DNA of 64,000 nucleotides from Enoplolaimus lenunculus. Its lineage: Eukaryota > Nematoda > Enoplea > Enoplida > Thoracostomopsidae. Positions within the stretch are counted from its first letter, which is position 1. The number at the start of each line of letters is the position of its first letter. A program made the position numbers and the translations under genes. Where the stretch lies: NCBI GenBank assembly GCA_030248215.1, contig JASANG010002137.1:62001-126000 (forward strand), read 5' to 3'. The notes under the pieces are model-generated. The model ran no database searches, had not been told where the DNA came from, and was given only the letters and a program-made list of their open reading frames with translations. Below, piece after piece: positions 13,601 to 23,689 of this stretch.

Positions 13601-16600
13601 GCTTTCTTCTTTCATCCAGAAGCCGTCCGAGAGTTGTTCGAAAAAAATTTTCTCCTTCTGGCATGACAGTATGGATGTTGAACCATTCAGCCAAGCAAGT
13701 GCTGGTATACGGAAACAGTACTGAAATAAAACTAACACGGCAATAAAAGAACACATGTCAAAATCATAAACTGCTAAAACTAGCGTACGTCAAAGCCAGT
13801 GTCAGAAAACATTTTCACAATTGCATGACAAAAATTATTTTTTAGCTTAGCTGTTTCTTCATTTTGAAATACAATCGCAACTGACTCGTACCTACTGTAT
13901 TGGGTTGTATGACTTTAGTGGCACATGTAGCTGTGTTTAGAGCAATAATCACCAACTACACAAACAAGTCAAGACATGTGTTACCGTTAAAAAGAATCCC
14001 AGGGCTTGACAGCTTAAATGAAAACGCTTGTTTAGCATATTTGACTACAGGTTCATTTGGATTACGTTGTGAGTCCACTTTGACACCGAATGCAACCGAA
14101 CAGATAACGTCAAGGGTAAATGATCCAAAGCAGCTGAAACAAATTGATGGATTTCAAACATATTATGGCACAGATTTTTCAACTAAGATCATCTACAGAA
14201 CAAATGATTAGAAATAACACTACATCACAATTGGTTTAAATAGTTTTTCACACACACACTGAAATCAGGATACTAGTAGTGGTATAGAAACTCGGTAATA
14301 AACATATTCAATTCCAGCGATTCAAAAACAAGGTAAACTTGCTTTTTGACATCAAAAAGTAATTTATTTTCAATGCGTTCCTTTACAACATCAATTAGGG
14401 TATCAACTCCATTCTGAACAAGAGGCAACGTCTAAAACATAATAACTGAAGCAATTGTACAAAATGAGAATTTTTGGTATGAATGATCGATTCACGGAAC
14501 TACCTATCCCTTTTGTGCGTCTCAGTGTATATGTCTGGACATGGTTTACGGCCACACACAAAACAAGACTATACAAGCAACATTTTTACCAAGAAAGTTC
14601 AGGAGGGAGCTCTGTTCCATTATTAATAATTCAGTAAGGCAGAGTTCCAATGTCTCCGAATGCCGACATTTTAATAAAAGGGAAATTTCGATTGTTGACA
14701 TGTAATATGAAATTGCATTAATTTAATTTTGTTATTGGACTTAGAACACAGATTCTTTTCGGGCGGATAGACGAACATCCACCTTTCGACCCCAGAGTAC
14801 AAAACATAAAATTCAGATATTAGAAAATAGCTTACAAATTTTCCTTCCGTGGCTTAAGGTACCCAAAGAGTTTACATGACAAAGTTTAACATTTCAGTTT
14901 CACACCGATGCATTTTTTTACACTTTAACAACAACCCTATCATACTATTCTATCTTTTTGTAGCGTTGCGTTCAGTTGCAATATAATCCAGTTTCTGTAG
15001 GTCAGAAGTGACGGGAGTCAGGGTCTCAATCTCAACAAGTTTCGGTATTTGGCAAGTCTCGGTTTCTTGAGTCTCGGTGGTTTAAAACCGACTCTAGACA
15101 TACTTTCTTTCGAAAATTTTGTTTTTCGATGATGATCATAAGTTGACTGAGACTTTTCACTTCCGGTCTCCGCCTATCCCTGACCCGGAAACAAGCTACT
15201 ATTTTGGCTTACTTATTTATAGAGCCATTTTTACTCTGAATTTAGGCTTAGCCTTAGGAATAATAGAAATATGATGCCGATTTTTCAGCGTTATTGTTAC
15301 CCATCACATTCAAAAATCTACATTACATTGTGTGACAGAAAAAATATGTAAAAGAAAGTCGGTCAGTCCGATGGTACTTGGCATATAAAGAAGTGATGAT
15401 GGTATAAATTTTTTGAAGTTTTTGAACAATTTATGACTGTACGGATGACTTGTATTAACAAATACAATATTGATTTAGAATGTTTGTTGACTGGCAACAA
15501 TTTTCAAAAACGTCGCATGAACAAATTGGCGATGATTTTTGGTTCCATAAAGCTAAACTATGATCAGTAAGGCACGTTTTTAATGGGCTTCCTAAAAATA
15601 ACAGTATTCTGTGTTGAAAATTATTTCAACTTCCGGTTCATGTTCCAGTTCCGGCAAAATTTAATTCCTGTTGGAATCCTGCAAGTGTTATATACGTATC
15701 TGCAGCAGCTTTTGGATCAAACCGCAACCAGCTAACCTGTTTGATTTTCCCAAGGGTGAACGAAGGAGTCATGACATTTCGGATTTTCTTCCAATGATCG
15801 TCTGTAAGCACTGATACCACAAGTTGAAACAGTGAAGGATTTGGACGGAATGGGCGGTCTTTATCGGTCAACGTCTACAACACAAATTACCGATGTTGTA
15901 AATTGCGTAAACTAACAAGTTTTGTTTTTTGATATGTTGGTCGAAGTCCTACCTACGTTGTCCATTGAATTGCTAGACTACATTACCATTTAATCACGCA
16001 AAAATAGCTCAAAGTAAATTTAAAAATGAACACTTTTCTTATTCCCTAGTGCTTATCAATATTCAAAACAAGGTTGCATCAGAAGTTCGGATTCGGTTTC
16101 AGATTGAGAAAAATTAAACGTTCGGTATCTGAGCCGGTTTCAAAAGCTAACCCTAGCAAGGTTCGAAAACAGTTTTTCGTATAATGAAGCTTAGTCGGAA
16201 CACACTGAATGACTTTTCGAAAACTTCTAGTACTTGCGGTTCGAACCTCAATCCACATATCAATGATCATGTTTCCACTGCGTGCATAAGATTGGATTTG
16301 CTACGCAGACCAGGCATATTACTAATTTTATACACTTATGCACCGTTCACAATGTAAAATTTACCCTTACCACACCATATGCCATAAGGTAAGGTTAACG
16401 CCATGGTGCGACCGGATGTTTCACTGGTTAGCATAAATTTTTCATTTTTCAGTTCAGCGTCAGAGTATACAAATTTGTAAGTCTTGGCTTGTCTAAATAT
16501 GCATTTCCAGAAAGATGTTAAAGACGCTTACTTTTAAAAAGCGAAACCACTATCGTAAATATCCGGTATCCGGCAGGCTTATACCGGATATCGGTTTTAT

Positions 16601-19600
16601 GTCGGATATTAAACCGGATCCGGAATCCGGTGCTAAAGTTAATGTCTCCCACGCTTATGAAACCTGATAATTGTGTTGCGACAGTACCACAATTCTAGTA
16701 TGCTACATACAAAAACTATAATAATTTTAGTTGTCGACCAACACCAGGGTGCAACCGGAATTACAATTTACCGGAACCGGAAAAGGAAAAATAGATACCA
16801 CCGAAAAATTCATTTTAATTTTCTTTTTTTGAAATATTATTGGTAAAATAACCCTAGTTGGAGATAGGTGTTCACTTTATTTCCTGTATTTTAGATTGTC
16901 AAAATCCACAGTAGCGAATTCTACCTTCGATGGTTTATTTTGGACGATTATCAAGGTTTGCTTACTATACTAATGAATTCTATTTAATTTTTATCGTCAT
17001 TTTTTAGTAAAATATCTAACTTCCACCGACCAAATGTTGATACCGAAATTTTTAATTGCGCTAAAAATTTACCGGAACCGGAACTTGAAAAAATGCCGGA
17101 ACCGGAAGTCCGGTTGCTCCCTGACCAATACGTATAGCCTCATTTCGCACCAGGTGACTCCACTAATAATAATAACGCGGAATGTACTATACGTAGTACT
17201 ATACGTAATAACAAAGCAAACTACAAACGTCTTGCCTATTGCAATACGCACCCTTCGGTTAGTGAACACATCGAAATCCTTAACCAAAACGTTTTTCAAT
17301 ATATCGATGTCACAAACTACAATTTCTGGTGACGTGAACGTGTACGATCTAAATAAATGACGTAAGAACATGGAAACAGAGCAATACGTGAAAATAACAA
17401 ATACCATGTGCAGTAATTTATTGTGATTTTCAGTTTTCAAACGAGATCTGAGTGTACGTACATATCACGGTTCCAACACTAATAAATTTTTCCGGAACAG
17501 GAATTAAATTTGTTTTGCTAAAATAGGAACCGGAATTTGAAAAAATATTCAACACCGAACTAAACTGTTTTGCTTTTAGAACACCCGTTTAAACAAGCCT
17601 TAAACGAGTTTTTACTATATCTTTTTCGTTTTCATCACCCGTACAAAATAACTCACAAAATATTTCAATATACATAACAACTTGTTAACTAAACTGAACG
17701 AGACAAAAGGCTTGAAGTTCGACCAATAATTATTGTGATGGTATAATTCTAAAAATTATATAATTTTGTGAAATTAATTTGATATTTTTCATTCGATAAA
17801 ACGAATATATTTTAATTTAATTTTGGTACTTTTTGGTTTTGATTTTGATTATTCATTCTGTTTGGAGATTGTATTCGTGTTGAATTTTCCGATTAAAAAC
17901 TTAACAACGAATAAAATGGACACTTGGGCGTGAATTTATAACTGATGCTTATGTAACAATCACATTTGGTGGAGACACGGAGGATCGAACTCCGGGCCTT
18001 CCGCAATTATGCAATCACAGATTTTTAATGTCTATACGATTTGGCTCAATACCGTATAAATTCCGGTCCCTACGTTCTGCAACGCCGCAACAGGATACAT
18101 TTTTTTCGCAGAAATTGCGGCCGGAAGAGCAATTTCAGTGAAACCCTGGTATACATCTATGAATTCCAACACATTCGAAAACTTTTGCAAGAGTGTTGTT
18201 TTCCAGGTTTATTGTCTTTCAATCCATGCACGGTTCTTCCCAAACTGTCATTTAAATTTTTACCGGAACAGGCACCAGATAATAGCGGATATTATATACC
18301 AATGTTAAAATAATTCATTTTTGATGTATTTTTAGCGTGCTCAAGGATTCCGGCTGTCAAAAAGTTCATAATTGCTGGCGATAAACTGAAATTATTTGGC
18401 GCAAAAATGCGTTAAACTCTCGCTCACATTCAGAAATTAAAATAAAAGTAGATTTTTTTATTCATCCGTCATTGGCTCAACTCAAAAAGTTTGCAACAAC
18501 ACTTAGCGGTTTGTGAAAAGTTTTATTTTAGCATAACGACTAGACTTTGTTGTAAATAAATAGTTAAAGTGCACTAGCTATTCAACGCATATCTTGTGCC
18601 GCAATTCGAAACGTGTGATTCCAAGGGAGATTGGGGCTCATCATTTTACCCCCCCCCGGAAAGTCGCATTTTCTAAAAAATATTGCTGGTTGCAACAAGC
18701 AACAGAAACAATACCTTTGACTGCTTAACGTTCGAAAACTGCGAAAACGTTTGCGCCCCCCGGAAAGTAGCATGTCTAAAAATGTAACAGAAATAACACC
18801 TTAGACTAGCTTTTTAACGTTCGAAAACTGCGAAAATATTAGGATTATTCTGGGGGGTGATCAAAATGGTTCCGTTGAAGCACAGGTATACACATTCCAC
18901 ATATATTCCCAGCTGCAGTGGGCTAGGTTAACACGCTTAATAAAATCACTGTTAAAGATAGGTTTTGACGCCCACAGGAACTCAAACCAGGCTAACACGT
19001 AGAAAGTTTTAAAGTGACGATTATACTTTCCGGGGAAATCAAACTGCATTCCACATTTTGACTATTGTTTTCATAATGGCCTGATCAAATAACATGCTTA
19101 ATATCCGTGCATATTTATATGCTCTGTGTGGTATGCACAGTCAGCGCTTTAAATTATAGGTAGCGAGCATATTTTCTGCCATGTTCCCTGGAGTAAATTG
19201 AGACCAAAATCGTCTCATTTGGTCATCCCGTTAAAGAGTTATTGGCAAAATATAAAAAAATCAGAGGGGGATCAAAATGCCGCGTTTTTGGCGATTTCCT
19301 TTAAGAGTCAAAAGATGGTATATACCAGGGTGCAACCGGAATTACCATTTACCGGAACCGGAATTTGAAAATTTTACCGGAACCGGAACCGGAAAGTGAA
19401 AAATGCATTTCACCAAAAATTTCATTTTAATCTTATTTTTTGCTCTATTATTTGTGAAATAACCTTAGTCGAACATAGGTATTTATTTTATTTGTTGTAT
19501 TTTAGATTTTCGTCGTCGACTGAAGTGAAATCCACCATCAATGGCTTATATTCGGAGTACAAGTGGCTTTCAAAAGAGATTCTTAAAAATTACCAAAGTT

Positions 19601-20611
19601 AAGAAAACGGCCAAATTTTAACACCGGAATTTTTAAATCCGGTACAAATTTACCGGAACCGGAAGGTGAAAAAATGCCGGAACCGGAATTCCGATTGCAC
19701 CCTGGTATATACGTACATATACGTAAATATCTCAAAACCTACTAGTCTTACAATCAGAAATTTAGTAAGCCTGATTCATGTATACCAACTTTACTCACCC
19801 CCATATTTTGCCGTATTTTCTTCGCCATTCCAAGTCCATGACATGTATGCCCTAGAATAGAAAAGTTGATGCTCGTTATTAACGGTGAAAGAACACCAAC
19901 GATTCGCAAATTTTTTACAATTTGAACCATTGCACAAAGGGTATATGACAAAAACACCACAGTTTATATACTTACGTATTAAATTCAAAGCGCACACTAA
20001 GTACAAACCTTTCGAGCCAGCGGAAAAATTGTACCGAAACCGGGAACTGGGGTAGGACCAGGAACATTGCGTGAAGTCCACACCGAATATTTATTTCGGA
20101 TATACCTAGAAACGCAGACAACATGTAACCGAAAGAATATTGGTAAATAACAAGAACAGTCGTGTATCTGATCTACATGGGGGTATATATGTCTAATAAA
20201 ACACTACTACATGAGTCAATACATAATATGGCGCAAGAAACTTAATACTTATATAGGTACCATGGTCCAACCGGGATTCCTGTTCCGGCTGGAATTCCTA
20301 CATTTAAAAATGGTTTTTTCAAAATATATGTTTTTGCTATTAAATCAATTTTGTCTAATAAACTTTTTCTGATGTTCTTCCCAAAACTATTATTGGTTAA
20401 TGAAAGTATACATTTTAAATTCCGGTTCCTGTTCCACTTCCGGCAAAATTTAGTTCCTGTTGAAACCGTGACAGGTACACACTTACAATGATAATGACAA
20501 CAAGGCTCCTATCGAAAGTGTCAATACTACTGGAACGCTTAAGAGTCTCGTTGCGATCGTAACAGTGATTATCAAAACGGTTGTTATTTCACCAACACCA
20601 AGTCGTGGCAT
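10695..20611 (-). CDS. Cytochrome P450, CYP3-clan monooxygenase, 14 exons
   Basis: Exons: 20611-20487, 20105-20009, 19851-19799, 17348-17252, 15874-15737, 14431-14343, 14133-13985, 13720-13593, 13488-13374, 12769-12609, 12268-12180, 11791-11651, 10996-10834, 10769-10695; all phases agree (539 residues; CYP3A4 has 503). A haem-thiolate enzyme of the ER membrane that oxidises lipophilic substrates. Seen: N-terminal hydrophobic anchor (about 8-40), proline-rich hinge VPGPTPVPGFG (about 55-66), KYGKIWG, VFTNRR, helix C WKKIR, I-helix AGYDTT (347-352), ESLR (404-407), PERF (459-462) and haem loop FGYGPRNCIG with Cys485. The order and wording match vertebrate CYP3A and thromboxane synthase. The Met at 20611 is the only in-frame start before the anchor. 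Intron 6 uses a GC donor. The last exon, about 24 residues, resembles CYP3A only at its start and is the least certain. Substrate unknown. Confidence 0.92.
11224..11632. mobile_element. hAT-type MITE, family B
   Basis: 409 bp in the last P450 intron but one, ending 18 bp from the donor of exon 12. Ends CAAGGCGCAG and the reverse complement of CAGGGTGTAAAG. The flanking 8-mers CTATAAAC and CTGTAAGC agree at 6 of 8 positions. The body is shared with 21029-21812 and 32798-33203, including 'ccaatttgttcatgcgac'. Confidence 0.75.
13985..14431 (-). other. GC-AG intron between P450 exons 6 and 7
   Basis: Exon 6 can only be joined in frame to exon 7 by a donor reading aaaaa|GCAAGT (intron 14342-14134). 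This gives FDVKNCFGSFTLDV, aligning with TLKDVFGAYSMDV of CYP3A. No GT donor with the required phase 2 is present at the end of exon 6. GCAAGT is the known consensus of the rare GC-AG class. Confidence 0.75.
14740..14830. repeat. Fragment of the TTCGACCCC/GTACAAAACAT repeat
   Basis: Contains 'gaacatccacctttcgacc' and 'gagtacaaaacataaaa', the same core as the longer copies at 25375-26340, 53700-54220 and 55340-55925. Confidence 0.6.
15005..15185. repeat. Degenerate MITE-like repeat with 'gtctcggtggttt'
   Basis: The stretch begins 'cagggtctcaatctc' and ends 'gcctatccctgac', weakly inverted ends of the hAT-like kind. A related sequence with 'cctcggtggtttgcaaacc' is at 63790-63930. It lies in P450 intron 5. 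Confidence 0.45.
15610..15700. repeat. Fragment of hAT-type MITE family F
   Basis: Contains 'gttccagttccggcaaaat' and 'ttcctgttggaatcctg', matching the end of the complete copy at 20261-20470. It lies about 40 bp from the donor of P450 exon 5. Confidence 0.55.
16745..17123. mobile_element. hAT-type MITE, family A
   Basis: 379 bp, exactly the same length as the copy at 19326-19704. Begins CAGGGTGCAACCGGAATTAC and ends with the inverse (GGTTGCTCCCTG). Flanking 8-mers ACCAACAC and ACCAATAC agree at 7 of 8 positions. Both ends carry clusters of ACCGGAA. Lies in P450 intron 4. Confidence 0.85.
17967..18040 (-). pseudogene. tRNA-like remnant (possibly tRNA-Ala-derived)
   Basis: On the minus strand the segment ends with a good T-arm, GGAGTTCGATCCTCC, followed by TGTCTCCACCA. 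An upstream TGC in an anticodon-like position resembles tRNA-Ala, but the 5' acceptor strand and D-arm do not pair. I read it as a tRNA pseudogene or the decayed head of a SINE, not a working tRNA. Confidence 0.4.
18640..18860 (+). repeat. Two imperfect direct repeats of about 110 bp
   Basis: 'ccccggaaagt' followed by 'gcat.tctaaaaa' and 'ttaacgttcgaaaactgcga' occurs twice in tandem. The first unit has a C9 run near 18650. Lies in P450 intron 3. Confidence 0.6.
19326..19704. mobile_element. hAT-type MITE, family A, with perfect 8-bp target duplication
   Basis: 379 bp. Left end CAGGGTGCAACCGGAATT, right end its inverse with one change. Bracketed by identical GTATATAC at 19318-19325 and 19705-19712, the 8-bp duplication expected of hAT transposition. 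ACCGGAA occurs about five or six times near each end; the middle is AT-rich and non-coding. Lies in P450 intron 3, close to the donor of exon 3. Confidence 0.92.
20261..20470. mobile_element. hAT-type MITE, family F
   Basis: 210 bp. Begins CATGGTCCAACCGGGATTCC and ends GTTGAAACCGTG. Flanks ATAGGTAC and ACAGGTAC agree at 7 of 8 positions. Contains 'ttcctgttcc' near both ends. Sits in P450 intron 1, and its target duplication ends 8 bp from the donor of exon 1. Confidence 0.75.
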
Positions 20612-21028
20612 TTTAGACTTATTAAATTCGCAGGTTAATAAATTAAATATAAACATACGTATACGTAATACAATACGTACATTCAAAGCACAGAGTAAAT
20701 TACAGGCCTTCATGTATCAAAAACCCAACTAATAATATTGTAAAATTATTTTTGCTTCACTGCAAAGTTCAACTTTTCGTTTTGTAGATTTCCATAGGGG
20801 GTATTGACATTTCCTTTGCATGAATTCGGTGCAAATGTAGGTTCTTATACTAACACCGACCCATGCTGCTCAATCCACTGGGGCCACAATCGCAACTTTG
20901 CCTCCGGCCGACTACAAATTGTCGTACTATTTTTGCTTCCGAGAATAATGCTTGAAATTTGAAACAAATATTGCAAAAACTCATGCTTAATTGTCTGGTA
21001 TTGACATAACGTAGTGCAGTGCCGCGAT
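20612..21028. promoter_or_regulatory. Upstream region of the P450 gene
   Basis: Sequence 5' of the P450 start, opening the 3.1-kb gap that separates it from the divergently transcribed TECPR2. I see no clear TATA box or initiator that I could assign; the claim rests on position only. Confidence 0.35.
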
Positions 21029-21812
21029 CAAGGTGCAATCGGAATTCCGATTCAAACCGAGTCCCGATCCCGATTGCACAATCAATCTGAATCGGAATTT
21101 CCACTCCACATTTTAATTTTAGACCTACTTCCTGGGATATGCTGTATAAAATTCAGCATCATTTATGTAAACATGTGAGACATGCTTGTCCTGGTGCATA
21201 TGCAATAAATGCAATGCACATTGTGTTGCACAGTCGACACATATAGTCGACGAAAAATGCAGTTGGAGAGGTGGGCTACGTGGCGCAGTAGTAGAGTGCT
21301 CGCTTAAGGATCCATAGGCTGAGAGTTCAATCCCCGCTCTAGCCCGCTTTTCCAGCAGCTTAGTAAAAGGTGTGATGGTGATGTACCGGCTCCTACCTAG
21401 ATTGACAATTTATATTAATTGCTTTTCGATAAGTTACCATAACAATATTTGATTATAAGTTAGCTTTACAGAGACAAAATTTTGCCAATTTGCTCGGAAT
21501 CGGAATTTCCACATTTTAGTTTTAGACCTACTTCCTGTGATATGTTGTATAAAGTTCAGCATCATTTATATTAATTTCTGTTCGATAAATTATCTTATCA
21601 ATTTTGATTGTAAGTTAGCTTTGCAGAGCCAAAAAAGTTTGCCAATTTGTTCATGCGACGTTTTTTAGAATTGTTGCTAGCCAACAGACACCTAAATCAA
21701 TATTATAGTTGGTAATACAAATTATTTGTATAGTTACAAACTTTATAATTCCAATTCCGATATAATTTTGCAGTTCCGACTCCGGTATAATCCAGTTCCG
21801 CTTTGCACCCTA
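21029..21812. mobile_element. Composite hAT-type MITE, family B, with internal duplication and SINE insertion
   Basis: Ends CAAGGTGCAATCGGAATT and the inverse of TAGGGTGCAAAGCGG. Flanks GCCGCGAT and GCCACGAA agree at 6 of 8 positions. Twice the length of the other family B copies because a SINE lies at 21167-21407 and a body segment of about 170 bp (from 'ggaatcggaatttccac') is repeated in tandem. Confidence 0.75.
21167..21407 (+). mobile_element. tRNA-derived SINE, copy 1
   Basis: 241 bp inserted between copies of ATTTAT. The tRNA-like part (about 21270-21345) has an A-box-like GTGGCGCAGTAGTAGAG, a B-box-like GAGTTCAATCC, and acceptor strands GGGCTA and TAGCCC that pair. A leader of about 100 bp with 'agtcgacacatatagtcgac' is shared with the copies at 39505 and 39867. 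Confidence 0.75.
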
Positions 21813-22009
21813 GCCACGAAAGCTCAAGTTGGTAAAAGCATTGGCCCGGTAAGCCAAAGATCGCTGGTTCGAATACAGCCGTTGTGCTGACAAATTTCGC
21901 TGTAGCCCTACCACCGTATGCAACAGCCAGTATATTGCTGACAATGCCGAAATTGAACACCGCAAACTCACTTTCAGTTTTATGTTGTACTGTAGTGACA
22001 GCTTGAGCG

Positions 22010-22235
22010 ATAAAATACAAGGTTATACTTAGCAATGTACTTTCAAAATTTACGTATATAGGCTTTAAAGTTTTGAACTCAAATAATTTGATCCTGGAGT
22101 GATCTATGCGCTACAATTATCGATAATTGACATTTATGGATTCTAATTAGGGCTTAGGGAGTCTATCTGTTTATGGACTCTTGTTAGGGATACGGACTCC
22201 TATTGATTCGGACTCAAAATGGGACACCCTCTTAT
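22010..22235 (+). repeat. Interspersed repeat family D, partial copy
   Basis: Contains 'gatcctggagtgat', 'ggattctaattagggctta' and 'ttcggactcaaaatgggac', in the same order as the copies at 3045 and 7940. Confidence 0.55.
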
Positions 22236-23689
22236 TGTACTCAATACAGTAGGAGCGCGTAGCCAGCTCACCTTCAAAAAGGGATTATACATTTTTCAGG
22301 AGAGCCATACAAGGGTTTTCGATGACTTACAAGCAAGGTTTAAACATTTAAAGGAAGGCGACAAAATTCTTCCGAGGGGAATAAGCCCCTCACCGCTTCT
22401 CCCGCTACGTGAGTATGACGTATTAAAATTCGAATTCTGTGAAATATCTGAAAAGCCGATATGAAAAATGACTGTTTATATACAAATTTTCTCCCTGGTC
22501 GTTTATAGGGTTAACCAACATTTAGCAACTGCTATCTGAGAGTGTTGATCACAGTTCTGTCGCGCTCGTTGCTATTTTAAATGCTTTTTAAGCAAAATGA
22601 TGGAATAACGAAAACAAACTCACTAAAAGATGTAGCTACAACTTAGATTGAGGATCAGCACAAGTGTACACGAAAGGATTCCAACTGGAACAAGATATAA
22701 TCCAAAATTTGAGTATAATGGTATTCAGATTTTCCGTAGCCGGACTCAGAAGAAAAAACAGCGGGCCAGGTTCAAACTCTTAACCATTTTACTAAGTGGC
22801 TTGAAAAGTAGGCTGTGGGCCAGGTTCGAAGTTTTGGTAACTGAACGCTCCACCACTGTACCGCACAGTTTGCCTCTCTGTCTACACGTTGTCAATCTAG
22901 GTAGGAACCGGAACTTTAAACGTTTTGCTGAGCAGCTGGCAAGCGGGTTCAATTCCTAATTCTGATTTTCAAGTTTACTGAATGACAACATCTCAATGAC
23001 GTTGTCTACAGAGGTAAGAGCGTTATATTTTGGAATTCGTACTGCAACCTTTGGCGGGATTGAAGCGGGGTCAATATTTCATTTTTATATTGGCCTTGTA
23101 AAAATGACCGGGGGTCTCTTTAATGTGGGTCTTTTTGTCACACGGCAGTACTATAAAAATCGCACCCCCATGGAAATATTCCTGGGGGTCATTTTTTCAT
23201 GCGACAACAGTTGTAAATCAGATATAGTATCTAAATTTGTGGAGTTTAAAAATTGTTTAAGTCGCGCAGAAGTATACGTTCGTTTAAATAGAATTAACTG
23301 TGAGCTTGAATTTTTTCTTTACTTTAGTGTATCAAAATTTTCACTTCTTGATTTGCTCAAAAAATGCAATCGCTGCAAGCTATTTTAAAGTCGCTCGCTT
23401 ACAAAAGTAGTTTTATAAAACTTGGAAAACCAGCATTGGAAATATTCGAGATTCGGCAGTTTTTTACCGATGAGACACAGATTTCGATTTTTGCCGGATT
23501 TTAAACCGTATCGGGATATCCGGCACACCATGTCTACTGCAACATGCTTGGTGTGGTACATATCAGCAAAATGCAGCGCGCGCTGAGTATACAAAATATT
23601 TACAGGTTCCAGGTTCATATGTTGGTACTACGTATTTACTTTTGGCATCAGGATGAGCAATGATTATTTACACGAACATAAAGTTTTAA
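22236..23689. other. Region upstream of TECPR2, no gene recognised
   Basis: Holds a 130-codon plus-strand frame (22996-23388) with no recognisable family and no supported splice sites, and a reversed piece of the SINE tail near 22885 ('gtcaatctaggtaggaaccg'). The TECPR2 promoter and 5' untranslated region must be here; no element is clear enough to call. Confidence 0.4.

Noticed and set aside
22996-23388. 130-codon plus-strand frame as a possible gene
   Set aside because: No family resemblance, no supported splice sites or neighbours, and codon composition like other chance frames in the AT-rich DNA.
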